Source: CAZUQP01 sp964622455 | GTDB taxonomy: Bacteria > Pseudomonadota > Gammaproteobacteria > DSM-16500 | DNA length: 11,206 nt | Direction of reading: 5' to 3' | Assembly: GCA_964622455.1 (NCBI GenBank) | Contig: CAZUQP010000038.1 | Location: 1 to 11,206, forward strand | Shown here: one piece after another, positions 1 to 8,096 of the stretch | How the letters are laid out: every line of letters starts with the position of its first letter | How positions within the stretch are numbered: the stretch's first letter is position 1 | Notes under the pieces: model-generated | Told to the model about the DNA's origin: nothing | Seen by the model: only the letters and a program-made list of their open reading frames with translations | The model's database searches: none | Made by a program: the position numbers and the translations under genes

Positions 1-933
1 GGTTCTATTCGCCAGCCCGCGGGATTAACCAATACCACCGGCATTAAGCCCACTTATGGCCGCGTTTCACGCTACGGCATGATTGCATTTGCATCCAGCT
101 TAGATCAAGGCGGACCGATTGCACGCACAGCAGAAGATGCGGCACTTTTATTAAATGTAATGGCAGGTTTTGATGAACGTGATTCAACCAGCGTCAATCA
201 AGAAGTGCCGGATTACACAAAAACACTTAATGATTCGCTGAAAGGATTACGGATTGGCTTACCTAAAGAATTTTTCAGCGAAGGATTAAATAAAGAAATT
301 GCAAAAATCATTGAAGCTGCCGTCAAAGAATATGAAAAATTAGGTGCCATTATCAAAGAAATTCATTTACCCAACACAGCGCTTTCTATTCCTGCGTATT
401 ATGTCATTGCACCGGCTGAGTGCTCTTCTAATCTTGCTCGTTTTGACGGTGTACGTTATGGTTATCGCTGTGAGAATCCTGTTGACCTTGAAGATTTATA
501 TAAACGCTCGCGCAGCGAAGGTTTTGGGTCGGAAGTCAAACGTCGCATCATGATTGGCACCTATGCATTATCTGCAGGTTATTACGATGCTTATTACCTA
601 AAGGCGCAAAAAATACGTGGATTAATCCGCCGCGATTTCATTGAAGCTTTTAAACAAGTGGATATTATCTTAGGGCCTACTTCTCCCGCTCCTGCATTTA
701 AATTAGGAGAAAAAACGAGCGATCCTGTCAGCATGTATTTATCAGATATTTATACGATTGCAGTGAATCTTGCCGGTTTACCAGGAATATCTATTCCAGC
801 AGGCTTTACTAAAGGATTACCTGTCGGCATGCAGCTCATTGGTAATTACTTCGCGGAAGCACGCTTATTAAATGCCGCCCATCAATATCAAAAAGTGACA
901 GATTGGCACACACGTCTACCTGAGGGGTTTTAA
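1..933 (+). CDS. gatA: Aspartyl/glutamyl-tRNA amidotransferase subunit A, 5' end cut by window edge
   Basis: GatA is the glutaminase subunit of GatCAB. It releases ammonia from glutamine, which GatB uses to convert Glu-tRNA(Gln) and/or Asp-tRNA(Asn) to the amide forms in the cytoplasm. The reading frame is open from base 1. The first residues, GSIRQPA, are the end of the amidase signature, and the Ser at bases 4-6 corresponds to the nucleophile of the family's Ser-cisSer-Lys triad. Further GatA hallmarks are KPTYGRVSRYG, FASSLDQGGPIARTAEDAA, APAECSSNLARFDGVRYGYR, SAGYYDAYYLKAQK and LPVGMQLIG. The fragment is 310 residues against about 485 for full-length GatA, so roughly 175 N-terminal residues, with the catalytic Lys and cis-Ser, lie upstream. 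The ATG at 79 is internal, because homology continues upstream of it to base 1. The stop lies one base before gatB, as expected for a gatCAB operon. Confidence 0.97.
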   Translation, partial: GSIRQPAGLTNTTGIKPTYGRVSRYGMIAFASSLDQGGPIARTAEDAALLLNVMAGFDERDSTSVNQEVPDYTKTLNDSLKGLRIGLPKEFFSEGLNKEIAKIIEAAVKEYEKLGAIIKEIHLPNTALSIPAYYVIAPAECSSNLARFDGVRYGYRCENPVDLEDLYKRSRSEGFGSEVKRRIMIGTYALSAGYYDAYYLKAQKIRGLIRRDFIEAFKQVDIILGPTSPAPAFKLGEKTSDPVSMYLSDIYTIAVNLAGLPGISIPAGFTKGLPVGMQLIGNYFAEARLLNAAHQYQKVTDWHTRLPEGF

Positions 934-934
934 G

Positions 935-2374
935 ATGGAATGGGAAACAGTCATCGGTTTAGAAGTACACACGCAACTTTCAACTAAAAGTAAAATTTTT
1001 TCTGGTGCATCGACCGCATTTGGTGCCGAACCCAATACTCAAGCCTGTGCGATTGATTTAGGTTTTCCGGGTGTGTTACCTGTTTTAAATATCAAAGCCA
1101 TTGAAATGGCCATCAAATTAGGATTAGGCATTAATGCTTCCATTAACAAACATTCTGTTTTTGCGCGCAAAAATTATTTTTACCCTGATTTACCAAAAGG
1201 CTATCAAATCAGTCAATATGAATCACCAATCGTCAGCAAAGGCTATCTTGATATCGCATTAGAAGACGGCACAACTAAACGCATTCAGATTACACGCGCG
1301 CACCTTGAAGAAGATGCAGGCAAATCTTTGCATGAAGATTTTCATGGTCAATCAGGCATTGATTTAAACCGTGCAGGCACACCGCTTTTAGAAATTGTTT
1401 CAGAGCCGGATATACGTTCAGCAAAAGAAGCTGTCGCTTATCTGAAGGCCTTGCACTCTCTAGTGCGCTATCTTGAAATTTGTGATGGCAATATGCAAGA
1501 AGGTTCTTTTCGTTGTGATGCCAATGTTTCCGTACGTCGTAAAGGAGAAACAAAATTAGGTACGCGCACCGAATTAAAAAATATCAACTCATTCCGTTTT
1601 GTCGAGCGCGCCATCAATTATGAAATCGAACGGCAAATTTCTCTTATAGAAAGCGGCGGCAGCGTCATGCAAGAAACACGTTTATATGATCCAAACAAAA
1701 ATGAAACGCGTCCCATGCGCAGCAAAGAAGAAGCAAATGATTACCGCTACTTTCCTGATCCTGATTTATTGCCCGTCAGTATTATGGATGAACAAATAGA
1801 AAAAATTCGGAAAACACTGCCTGAATTGCCACAACAAAAACAGCAGCGTTTTATCGATCAGTACGGTTTAAGCAATTATGATGCAACTGTCATGGTCAGC
1901 AGTAAAGCCATGGCAAATTATTTTGAAATTGTAGTCAAGGAATCAGGGAACCAAGCAAAATTAGCCGCCAATTGGGTGATGGGTGAATTATCTGCCGCAC
2001 TCAACAAAGGAGACCTTGAAATCACCGAAAGCCCTGTTTCTCCTAAAGATCTCGGCACACTTCTGCTTCGCATTTCTGATAACACCATTTCTGGAAAAAT
2101 TGCTAAAACTGTTTTTGAATACTTATGGAACCAAGAAGGTTCAGTCGATGAAATCATCGAAAAACACGGTTTAAAACAAGTGACCGATACCAGTGCAATT
2201 GATGAACTCATTAACAAAATCATTACCGCCAATCCTGCACAAGTTGAAGACTATCGCGCTGGCAAAGAAAAATTATTTGGTTTTTTTGTGGGACAAGCGA
2301 TGAAAGAATCAGGTGGTAAAATAAATCCGCAGCAATTGAATGAATTATTAAAGAAAAAACTTACAGAAAAATAA
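935..2374 (+). CDS. gatB: Aspartyl/glutamyl-tRNA amidotransferase subunit B
   Basis: GatB is the kinase/transamidase subunit of GatCAB. It phosphorylates the mischarged Glu- or Asp-tRNA and transfers the ammonia tunnelled from GatA. At 479 residues it matches the usual length. The catalytic cradle domain opens with EWETVIGLEVHTQL and contains NYFYPDLPKGYQISQ, AHLEEDAGK, DLNRAGTPLLEIVSEPD, MQEGSFRCDANVS, TRTELKNINSF and RPMRSKEEANDYRYFPDPDL. The last 150 or so residues form the helical and YqeY-like tRNA-binding tail (NWVMGELSAALN to QQLNELLKKKL). The early loop that in zinc-containing GatB proteins carries paired cysteines reads QACAIDLGFPG here, so one cysteine of the pair is absent; this is also the case in several other bacterial GatBs. 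The start is fixed by a GAGGGG Shine-Dalgarno at 922-927 inside the end of gatA, implying coupled translation. The gene ends 9 bases from the oppositely oriented neighbour, with no obvious terminator hairpin between them. Confidence 0.98.
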   Translation: MEWETVIGLEVHTQLSTKSKIFSGASTAFGAEPNTQACAIDLGFPGVLPVLNIKAIEMAIKLGLGINASINKHSVFARKNYFYPDLPKGYQISQYESPIVSKGYLDIALEDGTTKRIQITRAHLEEDAGKSLHEDFHGQSGIDLNRAGTPLLEIVSEPDIRSAKEAVAYLKALHSLVRYLEICDGNMQEGSFRCDANVSVRRKGETKLGTRTELKNINSFRFVERAINYEIERQISLIESGGSVMQETRLYDPNKNETRPMRSKEEANDYRYFPDPDLLPVSIMDEQIEKIRKTLPELPQQKQQRFIDQYGLSNYDATVMVSSKAMANYFEIVVKESGNQAKLAANWVMGELSAALNKGDLEITESPVSPKDLGTLLLRISDNTISGKIAKTVFEYLWNQEGSVDEIIEKHGLKQVTDTSAIDELINKIITANPAQVEDYRAGKEKLFGFFVGQAMKESGGKINPQQLNELLKKKLTEK

Positions 2375-2383
2375 AATTATTCT

Positions 2384-3856
2384 CTACTTTTTTACGAATT
2401 TAACACAAGGTAAAGTGCCCGTATTTTCTTGTTCTTTCATTTCCTGATCCGTCCTACATTCAAGATAAATAGTATTTTTGCAAGGATCATCTATTTTTTT
2501 TCTAAAAAATAAATCTCTGTTTTTAATGTCCAATGCAGTTTGATTGTTGCGAAATTTCTCCTCAAGAATAAATATTTTTTCTTTCACATCTAGTTGATCA
2601 AAATTGTCTTCCCCGCGTAACTTTAAATATAAATCCATGTGATCTTTATACCAAAAAGTTTGATCATTTTGTTCATACACATCAATACCAAACGTCTCGC
2701 ACCAAAAAAGCATCTGTTCTGCCATATCCATAATCATGATCCACATCATCACACTGGTATTATTCTTATTTTCTTTTGAAGGAAAAGCAAGGCGATAACA
2801 ACTATAATCTAAAATAATACAGAATAACTCTTCTAATGGGGATTGATTGATTTTTGAAATAGGAATGTGACCTACAGGAGGCATATTATCCATCAATAAA
2901 AAAGACTGCCTAGACCAAGGAAATTTTGTTATGTCTCGCTCAAGATCCATCATTCTTGAAATTGCGCCTCGAATTCCCTTTGGAATGACAGATTCTTGTT
3001 CGCGATGAGCCTCATCATATTGTGAAAATCCGCTTTGAGTGACAGTGGCATCAGCCGCCTGGTAGGAGGTTTCAAGCAATGCTGTTGACATGCTAGCAAG
3101 ATTTATATTTTTCCGTTGCGCTTCTCTTATGTTTTCTAGGTCCAAATGGCCGAGCCTATATTCCTTCTTCTTCCAATTAATGTCTCGAAACATTCTTCCG
3201 ATCACTTCACTCGCCGTATAAGACAGCGTACTGATACAAGATCCCATACGTACCGATGTAAAAGGACTTAAAGAATACGCTCCTTCATCATCACATTGTT
3301 TATCTTCAGCTAAATGATCTTGATCTATTACATAAAACAAATTAGCACGATTAGGCGCTTGTTTTAAATTTTCAACAAAACCTTCTAAAAAAGATCGTAT
3401 ATTAATTTTTTTATTTTTAGTTAGATAAGAAGATGGAATTAATTCTTTGGAGTAACAATTTTCAATAAGCGCTCCAAGATAATCATGCGCCTCTCGAGTT
3501 AATTCTCGATTCCCATCCAGAATAGAGATAAATTGAACATACTTTCTGCCATATGAATGCACGTGCTGCTCAATTTCAAACACTGTGAATACTTCATCTT
3601 GACTCATTTGCTTTGTTTCTAATGCAGATAATGCAAGAATACTTGCATCCCAATAATCAGCAATTTGTTCAAACCGGCCAGCCTTAAATTGCTGCATAAA
3701 ATGACTGCGTCTTCCTGGATCTACCTGCTGTAATTTTTCTATGAAACGAAGTTTTTGCTGAAGATTATTAAAATAACGCACCGGATTTTTATGCGCTAAT
3801 TTTACTGATTTTTTTAAATTAATAATTTTTTCTGCATCAGGAATTCGATTTTGCAT
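2384..3856 (-). CDS. Unrecognised 490-residue soluble protein
   Basis: I do not recognise a family or catalytic motif. The protein has no signal peptide and no clear membrane helix; the most hydrophobic stretch is a methionine-rich segment at residues 368-386 (SVMMWIMIMDMAEQMLFWC), which is short and interrupted by acidic residues. The N-terminus is basic and probably helical (residues 9-48). Residues 160-215 hold FVENLKQAPNRANLFYVIDQD followed by an acidic run and RMGSCISTLSY. The end is charged, with EMKEQE at 472-477 and a final CVKFVKK. The gene is on the same strand as lptFG, 77 bases after lptG, and converges on gatB. GAGGG at 3868-3872 is a usable ribosome site 11 bases before the ATG. 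Base composition is lower in G+C than the neighbours: 2461-2640 is about 27 percent G+C by hand count. The long uninterrupted frame with its own promoter-like sequence argues for a real gene. It could be a lineage-specific accessory protein, possibly a secreted effector, but that is speculation. Confidence 0.85.
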   Translation of the reverse strand: MQNRIPDAEKIINLKKSVKLAHKNPVRYFNNLQQKLRFIEKLQQVDPGRRSHFMQQFKAGRFEQIADYWDASILALSALETKQMSQDEVFTVFEIEQHVHSYGRKYVQFISILDGNRELTREAHDYLGALIENCYSKELIPSSYLTKNKKINIRSFLEGFVENLKQAPNRANLFYVIDQDHLAEDKQCDDEGAYSLSPFTSVRMGSCISTLSYTASEVIGRMFRDINWKKKEYRLGHLDLENIREAQRKNINLASMSTALLETSYQAADATVTQSGFSQYDEAHREQESVIPKGIRGAISRMMDLERDITKFPWSRQSFLLMDNMPPVGHIPISKINQSPLEELFCIILDYSCYRLAFPSKENKNNTSVMMWIMIMDMAEQMLFWCETFGIDVYEQNDQTFWYKDHMDLYLKLRGEDNFDQLDVKEKIFILEEKFRNNQTALDIKNRDLFFRKKIDDPCKNTIYLECRTDQEMKEQENTGTLPCVKFVKK

Positions 3857-3882
3857 TTTCTATAAAGCCCTCGTGTAAGAGC

Positions 3883-3911
3883 TTTATATTATAATAAATG
3901 AATATTAACAA
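3883..3911 (-). promoter_or_regulatory. Candidate sigma-70 promoter for the unrecognised gene
   Basis: Read on the minus strand, TTGTTA (3911-3906) and TATAAA (3888-3883) are separated by exactly 17 bases, close to the sigma-70 consensus. Transcription would begin near 3876, giving a leader of about 20 bases before the ATG at 3856 that includes the GAGGG ribosome site. It lies in the 77-base gap after lptG, so the gene can be expressed independently of the lptFG operon. Such matches arise easily by chance in AT-rich DNA, so this is only a candidate. Confidence 0.4.
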
Positions 3912-3933
3912 AATCTGAGACGATGTCTGTTTA

Positions 3934-5007
3934 TCAATTTTTTACTTTATTTATCAAGTAATAACCTATTCCACCCAATAATGCAATTGGAAGCAACGCT
4001 GCAAACCAAGGAGACAATTGATAAACAATACTTAACTGGCCCAATAACGAATCCAGCATATAAAATGCAAAACCGACAATAACACCGAGAATCATTTTCT
4101 TGCTGACGTTAATTGAGCGCGGCGCTGTAAAAACAAATGGAATCGCTAAGAGCAGCATCACTAATATCGTGAACGGAGTAAAAATTCTTTTCCAAAAAGA
4201 AAATTGGAATTCAGTCGCTTGCAAGCCATTTTTAACCAAATGGCGATTAAACTCGAGCAGCTTATTTAAAGGCATTTCTTCAGGTTCAATCAAACCCATG
4301 CTTAATATATTCGGTGTCAATGCTAAATCCCAGGTGGTTCTCGTTAAGTGTTGGCTATTGGTATGATCTAAAGGAGCGAATGTCGTTTTGGTAAAATCCT
4401 GTAATTGCCAATGGCCATTTTGATAATCAACTGTTTTAGCGTAATAAGCAGCTAATAGTTTATGTTCCGCATTAAACTCATAACGCGTAACGCCCTCTAA
4501 ATGCTGATGCGCCATGACACGATCGATATGGATAAAATTATTTCCTTCATGCACCCACAGTCCTGTTGCTGTCACAACCGCTTGACCGCCGCTTTGCAAT
4601 GTGGATTTATGAATATCGGCAAGATGATGCGTACGTGGCGCAATCACTTCGCCAATAATAATACCCATGATAATTAAAACAATCGCTGCCGCAAATACTG
4701 CGTAGGTAATTTGATAAATAGAAATCCCTGAAATACGCATCACAATGAGTTCTTGGTGTGATGCAAGCATACTTAATCCGAGAAGTCCACCCAACAAAAC
4801 CAACATAGGGAAAAAAGCATACACATTGTAAGGTAATTCAAGCAACGCATGTAAAGCAGCTTGTAAAAAACCATAATCACCGACACCAATGTCACGCAAT
4901 TCGCCTAACAAATTAATAAAATAAGCGATACCCATCACGACCAACATGACTAATAAAGTCGATAAAATAACGGTTTTTGCAATATAGCGCGGTAAAATGT
5001 TTATCAT
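3934..5007 (-). CDS. lptG: LPS export ABC transporter permease LptG
   Basis: LptG pairs with LptF in the inner membrane and, with the ATPase LptB2 and LptC, extracts lipopolysaccharide and passes it to the periplasmic LptA bridge. From the chosen start it is 357 residues, near the 360 of E. coli LptG. It shows the family layout: membrane helices near residues 12-35, 62-82 and 99-123, a periplasmic beta-rich domain of about 130-270, then helices near 276-296, 305-328 and 334-353. The N-terminus MINILPRYIAKTV is typical. A longer frame opens at 5076 (MVGAPLCIGCHY...), but those 23 residues lie inside lptF in another frame and do not look like an LptG start. The ATG at 5007-5005 overlaps the lptF stop as ATGA and follows a purine-rich GGGTGAGAGG, so it is preferred. 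The overlap implies coupled translation with lptF, suiting a 1:1 complex. No strong intrinsic terminator follows. Confidence 0.95.
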   Translation of the reverse strand: MINILPRYIAKTVILSTLLVMLVVMGIAYFINLLGELRDIGVGDYGFLQAALHALLELPYNVYAFFPMLVLLGGLLGLSMLASHQELIVMRISGISIYQITYAVFAAAIVLIIMGIIIGEVIAPRTHHLADIHKSTLQSGGQAVVTATGLWVHEGNNFIHIDRVMAHQHLEGVTRYEFNAEHKLLAAYYAKTVDYQNGHWQLQDFTKTTFAPLDHTNSQHLTRTTWDLALTPNILSMGLIEPEEMPLNKLLEFNRHLVKNGLQATEFQFSFWKRIFTPFTILVMLLLAIPFVFTAPRSINVSKKMILGVIVGFAFYMLDSLLGQLSIVYQLSPWFAALLPIALLGGIGYYLINKVKN

Positions 5008-6095
5008 ACGCCTCTCACCCGCTGTATTAACATAGCGCTGATAATGACAGCCAATGCACAAAGGTGCACCCACCATAATCCAATCATGTCTGATATCATT
5101 TTCTGCTCAATTAAATTACGTCCGACAAATAATAAATTCATGTACACGACATAAATTAAAATGGCCGGCAACAACATCGTATAACGACTTTGGCGTGGCG
5201 GCACCTTGCTTAAAGGGATGGCTAAAAAAGCCAGCAAAAAAGCAGATAATGGAATAGCAATACGCCATTGTAATTCTGATGCATTTTCAGGATCATCATG
5301 ATAATGCGCTAAAAGCGCTTTTGTTGGCATCGCTTCTTGAATTTGCCTTTGTGCATTTAAAGTGATATTAGGCACCCGCACGGTGTATTTTTGGAATTGA
5401 ATAATTTTATAATTTTTTTGACCCGGCATTCCCTCATAACGATAACCTTCTTCAGCAATTACTAGCGATTGCTTGGTCGTCTGGTCTACCGTTTGATAGC
5501 CATTATCGGCTGACATCACCATCCAAGGCATGTTACTGTCCTCTGAAGGCGCATTCCCCTGTTCAGCGACAAAAAGATTGCTGGCCTTTTTATGGCTACG
5601 CGAAATTTTTTCTACATAAATGACGCGCTTGCCGTCGTTACTCACTTGAAAACGGCCTGGCATTAATGTATTTAATAAATTATCAGAAGAATTTGAAGCC
5701 AGTGTTTGCTGCTTGTTTGCTATAATGGAAGGATTTAACCATAGCATCAACACCATGAGTGCGAGCATGACTAAAAAAGCAAGCAGAGAGGTGATGCGTA
5801 TTAGATGTTTCGAGCTTAAACCGCAAGCATGCAATACCCGCAATTCATTGTCAGCATATAACCGGCCATAAGTCAAAAGCACTCCCAAAAATAGACCTAA
5901 TGGCAATAACAAAGCCAATAGAGTAGGAATCTCAAAGGCAAGTATTTGTAATAAGATATTGGCTGCTATCTTTCCCGATGCTGCATAACTTAAATAGCGC
6001 ACTAATTGCTGGCTTAAAAAAACCAATAACAAGACAAACGTCACCGCAAGCAGTGAATTGAGGAGTTCTTTAATAAGATAACGGGAAATAATCAT
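5004..6095 (-). CDS. lptF: LPS export ABC transporter permease LptF
   Basis: LptF is the partner permease of LptG in the LptB2FGC lipopolysaccharide extractor. From the chosen start it has 363 residues (E. coli LptF has 366). The opening MIISRYLIKELLNSLLAV matches the family pattern MIIxRYLxxExxxS, and LYADNELRVLHACGLS (residues 80-94) is the conserved cytoplasmic coupling region facing LptB. Predicted membrane helices lie near residues 12-34, 52-76 and 100-121, then a periplasmic beta domain of about 125-270, then helices near 277-297, 305-325 and 340-357. The frame is also open to an ATG at 6119 that would add 8 residues (MFILAKAL). Neither start has a strong Shine-Dalgarno, and I prefer 6095 on N-terminal similarity. 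It is the first gene of the minus-strand unit, diverging from pepA, and its TGA overlaps the lptG ATG. Confidence 0.95.
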   Translation of the reverse strand: MIISRYLIKELLNSLLAVTFVLLLVFLSQQLVRYLSYAASGKIAANILLQILAFEIPTLLALLLPLGLFLGVLLTYGRLYADNELRVLHACGLSSKHLIRITSLLAFLVMLALMVLMLWLNPSIIANKQQTLASNSSDNLLNTLMPGRFQVSNDGKRVIYVEKISRSHKKASNLFVAEQGNAPSEDSNMPWMVMSADNGYQTVDQTTKQSLVIAEEGYRYEGMPGQKNYKIIQFQKYTVRVPNITLNAQRQIQEAMPTKALLAHYHDDPENASELQWRIAIPLSAFLLAFLAIPLSKVPPRQSRYTMLLPAILIYVVYMNLLFVGRNLIEQKMISDMIGLWWVHLCALAVIISAMLIQRVRGV

Positions 6096-6119
6096 TAATG
6101 CTTTCGCTAAGATGAACAT

Positions 6120-6169
6120 TCTTATAAAATCGGCCTTTATTATACCTAATTTGGGCCTACGGAGCTAAC
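6120..6169. promoter_or_regulatory. Divergent lptF/pepA promoter region with shared -10-like sequence
   Basis: This short gap must hold the start signals for both directions. The run TATTATACC at 6138-6146 reads on the minus strand as GGTATAAT, a perfect -10 hexamer TATAAT for lptF (6144-6139), and on the plus strand offers TATTAT (6138-6143) for pepA. No convincing -35 box is visible in either direction, so the exact promoters are uncertain. For pepA, GGAG at 6161-6164, five bases before the ATG at 6170, is a good ribosome site. If both directions use this -10 region, polymerases would compete for the same site. Confidence 0.4.
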
Positions 6170-7660
6170 ATGAAATTTCAACTTGACAATGGCGCCCTTG
6201 AAAAAACACCCGCTGACTGTGTAGTCATTGGCGTGTATGAAGACCCTGTCTTCAGTGAAAGTGCCCGGAAGTTAGATAAAATCAGCCAGGGATATTTGAC
6301 TAAGCTGCAAAAAAAAGGAGATGCGCCTACTAAAATAGGTCAAACAGTATTGCTTTATCATGTTCCAAACATTAAGGCTGAACGTGTTCTCTTGGTCGGT
6401 TGCGGCAAAGAAAAAGAACTTAATCTTGCTTCCTACCGAAAAATAATTGCGAGCAGCATTAAAGCATTAAGCACATTAAAAATAACGAATATTTTACTTT
6501 GTCTCTCTGAGCTGTCTTTAGCAAAACACACGATGGCCGACAAAATCAAACAAATCGTACAAGTGAGTAGAGAAGCGCTTTATCAATTTACGGAGTTTAA
6601 ACGCGAAAAAAAAGCGGCACCCTCGCTACAAGAGATTTATCTCTGCGCCGAAAAAATAACGCCCAAACTCTTCAACGAAGCGATCAAACAAGGGGCCGCC
6701 ATTGCAACGGGCGCCACTTACACAAAAAATCTTGCGAACTTGCCGAGCAACGTTTGCACCCCCTCTTATCTTGCAAAAGAAGCTAAAACGCTCGCCAAAA
6801 AATACTCCTCTATCAAAACACGCGTACTAGAAAAGCAGGATATGCAAAAATTAGGGATGGGCGCTCTATTAGCGGTCGCTAAAGGCAGCCCTGAAGATCC
6901 AAAACTCATTTGCATTGAATATAAAGGGACGAGGAAAAAACAAAATCCTATCGCTCTCATTGGTAAAGGGATTACCTTCGATACGGGAGGAATTTCTCTT
7001 AAACCTGCCGATGCGATGATTGGCATGAAATATGATATGTGCGGTGCGGCAACTGTTCTAGGCACTCTGAAGGCCGCTGCCGAATTAAAACTTCCTTTAC
7101 ATATTGTCGGCATTATCGCAACTGCTGAAAATATGCCAAGCGGTACTGCTGTCAAACCAGAAGATATTGTCACTAGCATGTCTGGTCAAACGATTGAAAT
7201 CATGAACACCGATGCAGAAGGCCGTTTAGTATTATGCGATGCATTAACTTATGCTGAACGTTATCATCCAAGTGTTGTCATTGATGTTGCAACCTTGACA
7301 GGCGCTGTCGTGATTGCACTAGGATATCATGCCAGCGGATTACTCAGTAACCATCAACCACTCGCAGATGAACTTTTAGCTGCCGGCACAGAAATTCACG
7401 ATCGTGCTTGGCAAATGCCTTTGTGGGAAGAATATCAAGAACAACTAAAAAGCCCTTTTGCTGATATGTCTAATGTGGGCGGACGCACAGCAGGTGTCAT
7501 TACTGCCGCCTGTTTTTTATCGCGTTTTGCGAAAAAATTTCATTGGGCACATTTAGATGTTGCCGGCACCGCTGCTATGATGGGTGGCGCTGCTGATCGC
7601 TATGCTACCGGCCGGCCTGTGCCTTTGTTAACTCAGTTTTTATTAAATCGGTGCAAATAA
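6170..7660 (+). CDS. pepA: Leucyl aminopeptidase, M17 family (aminopeptidase A)
   Basis: A cytosolic di-metal exopeptidase that removes N-terminal residues such as leucine from peptides. At 496 residues it is close to E. coli PepA (503). Residues 1-165 form the variable N-terminal domain and about 175-496 the M17 catalytic domain. Metal ligands inferred from the motifs are Lys266 and Asp271 in GKGITFDTGG, Asp289 in KYDMCGA, and Asp348 and Glu350 in the M17 signature NTDAEGRL; the catalytic Lys278 and Arg352 are also present. The C-terminus carries SNVGGRTAGVITAACFL and HLDVAGTAA, typical of the family. In E. coli the same protein also binds DNA in Xer/cer recombination and carAB control; whether this one does cannot be read from the sequence. 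The start follows GGAG at 6161-6164. It heads a likely pepA-holC-valS operon, with holC starting one base after its stop. Confidence 0.98.
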   Translation: MKFQLDNGALEKTPADCVVIGVYEDPVFSESARKLDKISQGYLTKLQKKGDAPTKIGQTVLLYHVPNIKAERVLLVGCGKEKELNLASYRKIIASSIKALSTLKITNILLCLSELSLAKHTMADKIKQIVQVSREALYQFTEFKREKKAAPSLQEIYLCAEKITPKLFNEAIKQGAAIATGATYTKNLANLPSNVCTPSYLAKEAKTLAKKYSSIKTRVLEKQDMQKLGMGALLAVAKGSPEDPKLICIEYKGTRKKQNPIALIGKGITFDTGGISLKPADAMIGMKYDMCGAATVLGTLKAAAELKLPLHIVGIIATAENMPSGTAVKPEDIVTSMSGQTIEIMNTDAEGRLVLCDALTYAERYHPSVVIDVATLTGAVVIALGYHASGLLSNHQPLADELLAAGTEIHDRAWQMPLWEEYQEQLKSPFADMSNVGGRTAGVITAACFLSRFAKKFHWAHLDVAGTAAMMGGAADRYATGRPVPLLTQFLLNRCK

Positions 7661-7661
7661 T

Positions 7662-8093
7662 ATGCCTAAGGTAGATTTTTATATTTTGTCAGACACGGTA
7701 TGCTTCCCCTTTGCATGCCGCTTGATTGAAAAAATCTACAAGCAAAATCATCGTATCTATGTTCACGCAGAGAACCAATCTGATGCGCATACGCTGGATG
7801 AATTGTTATGGACTTATCGAGACGATAGTTTTTTACCGCACAATTTATACGGCGAAGGACCAGAACCTGTGCCTCCTATCCAAATTGGATTTAACGTAAC
7901 CCCTGAAAAACATCGTGATGTTTTGATTAATTTAAGCAATGCGGTGCCGCCATTTTATACGCAATTTATGCGCGTATTAGAATTGGTCGCGCGCAATCAA
8001 ACAGCAGAAGAAAAAGGGCGCGAGCGTTATCGATTTTATCGAGCAGAAGGTTTTGCTATCACCACCCACAAATTAGAGACAATAGAAAATTAA
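7662..8093 (+). CDS. holC: DNA polymerase III chi subunit
   Basis: HolC (chi) is an accessory of the DNA polymerase III clamp-loader complex. With psi (HolD) it links the complex to single-strand DNA-binding protein. The protein is 143 residues against 147 in E. coli. Recognisable stretches are the start VDFYILSD, the core LDELLWTYRDDSFLPHNLYGEGP (residues 46-68), followed by PPIQIGF, and the C-terminal RERYRFYRAEGF (120-131). The order pepA-holC-valS is a standard gammaproteobacterial arrangement and supports the call. The ATG is one base after the pepA TAA with no clear Shine-Dalgarno, so translation is probably coupled to pepA. Confidence 0.95.
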   Translation: MPKVDFYILSDTVCFPFACRLIEKIYKQNHRIYVHAENQSDAHTLDELLWTYRDDSFLPHNLYGEGPEPVPPIQIGFNVTPEKHRDVLINLSNAVPPFYTQFMRVLELVARNQTAEEKGRERYRFYRAEGFAITTHKLETIEN

Positions 8094-8096
8094 TCT

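Noticed and set aside
79..81. ATG at 79 as the start of a 284-residue amidase
   Set aside because: GatA homology, including the catalytic serine motif, continues in frame to base 1, so the gene is simply cut by the window edge.
3862..3886. Hairpin TAAAGC/GCTTTA around the ribosome site of the unknown gene, as a riboswitch-like control
   Set aside because: The stem is only 6 pairs plus a few imperfect ones, and the predicted start of transcription lies inside it, so it would form only in read-through RNA from lptFG.
3912..3933. AGAC-ATC-GTCT hairpin as the lptG terminator
   Set aside because: It has only four base pairs and a weak T stretch; it is too small to call.
4100..4366. Plus-strand open frame of 88 codons inside lptG
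   Set aside because: It is fully antisense to a well-supported membrane protein gene, with no family resemblance or ribosome site.
6766..7179. Minus-strand open frame of 137 codons inside pepA
   Set aside because: It is a shadow of the conserved M17 catalytic region, and its translation resembles no family.
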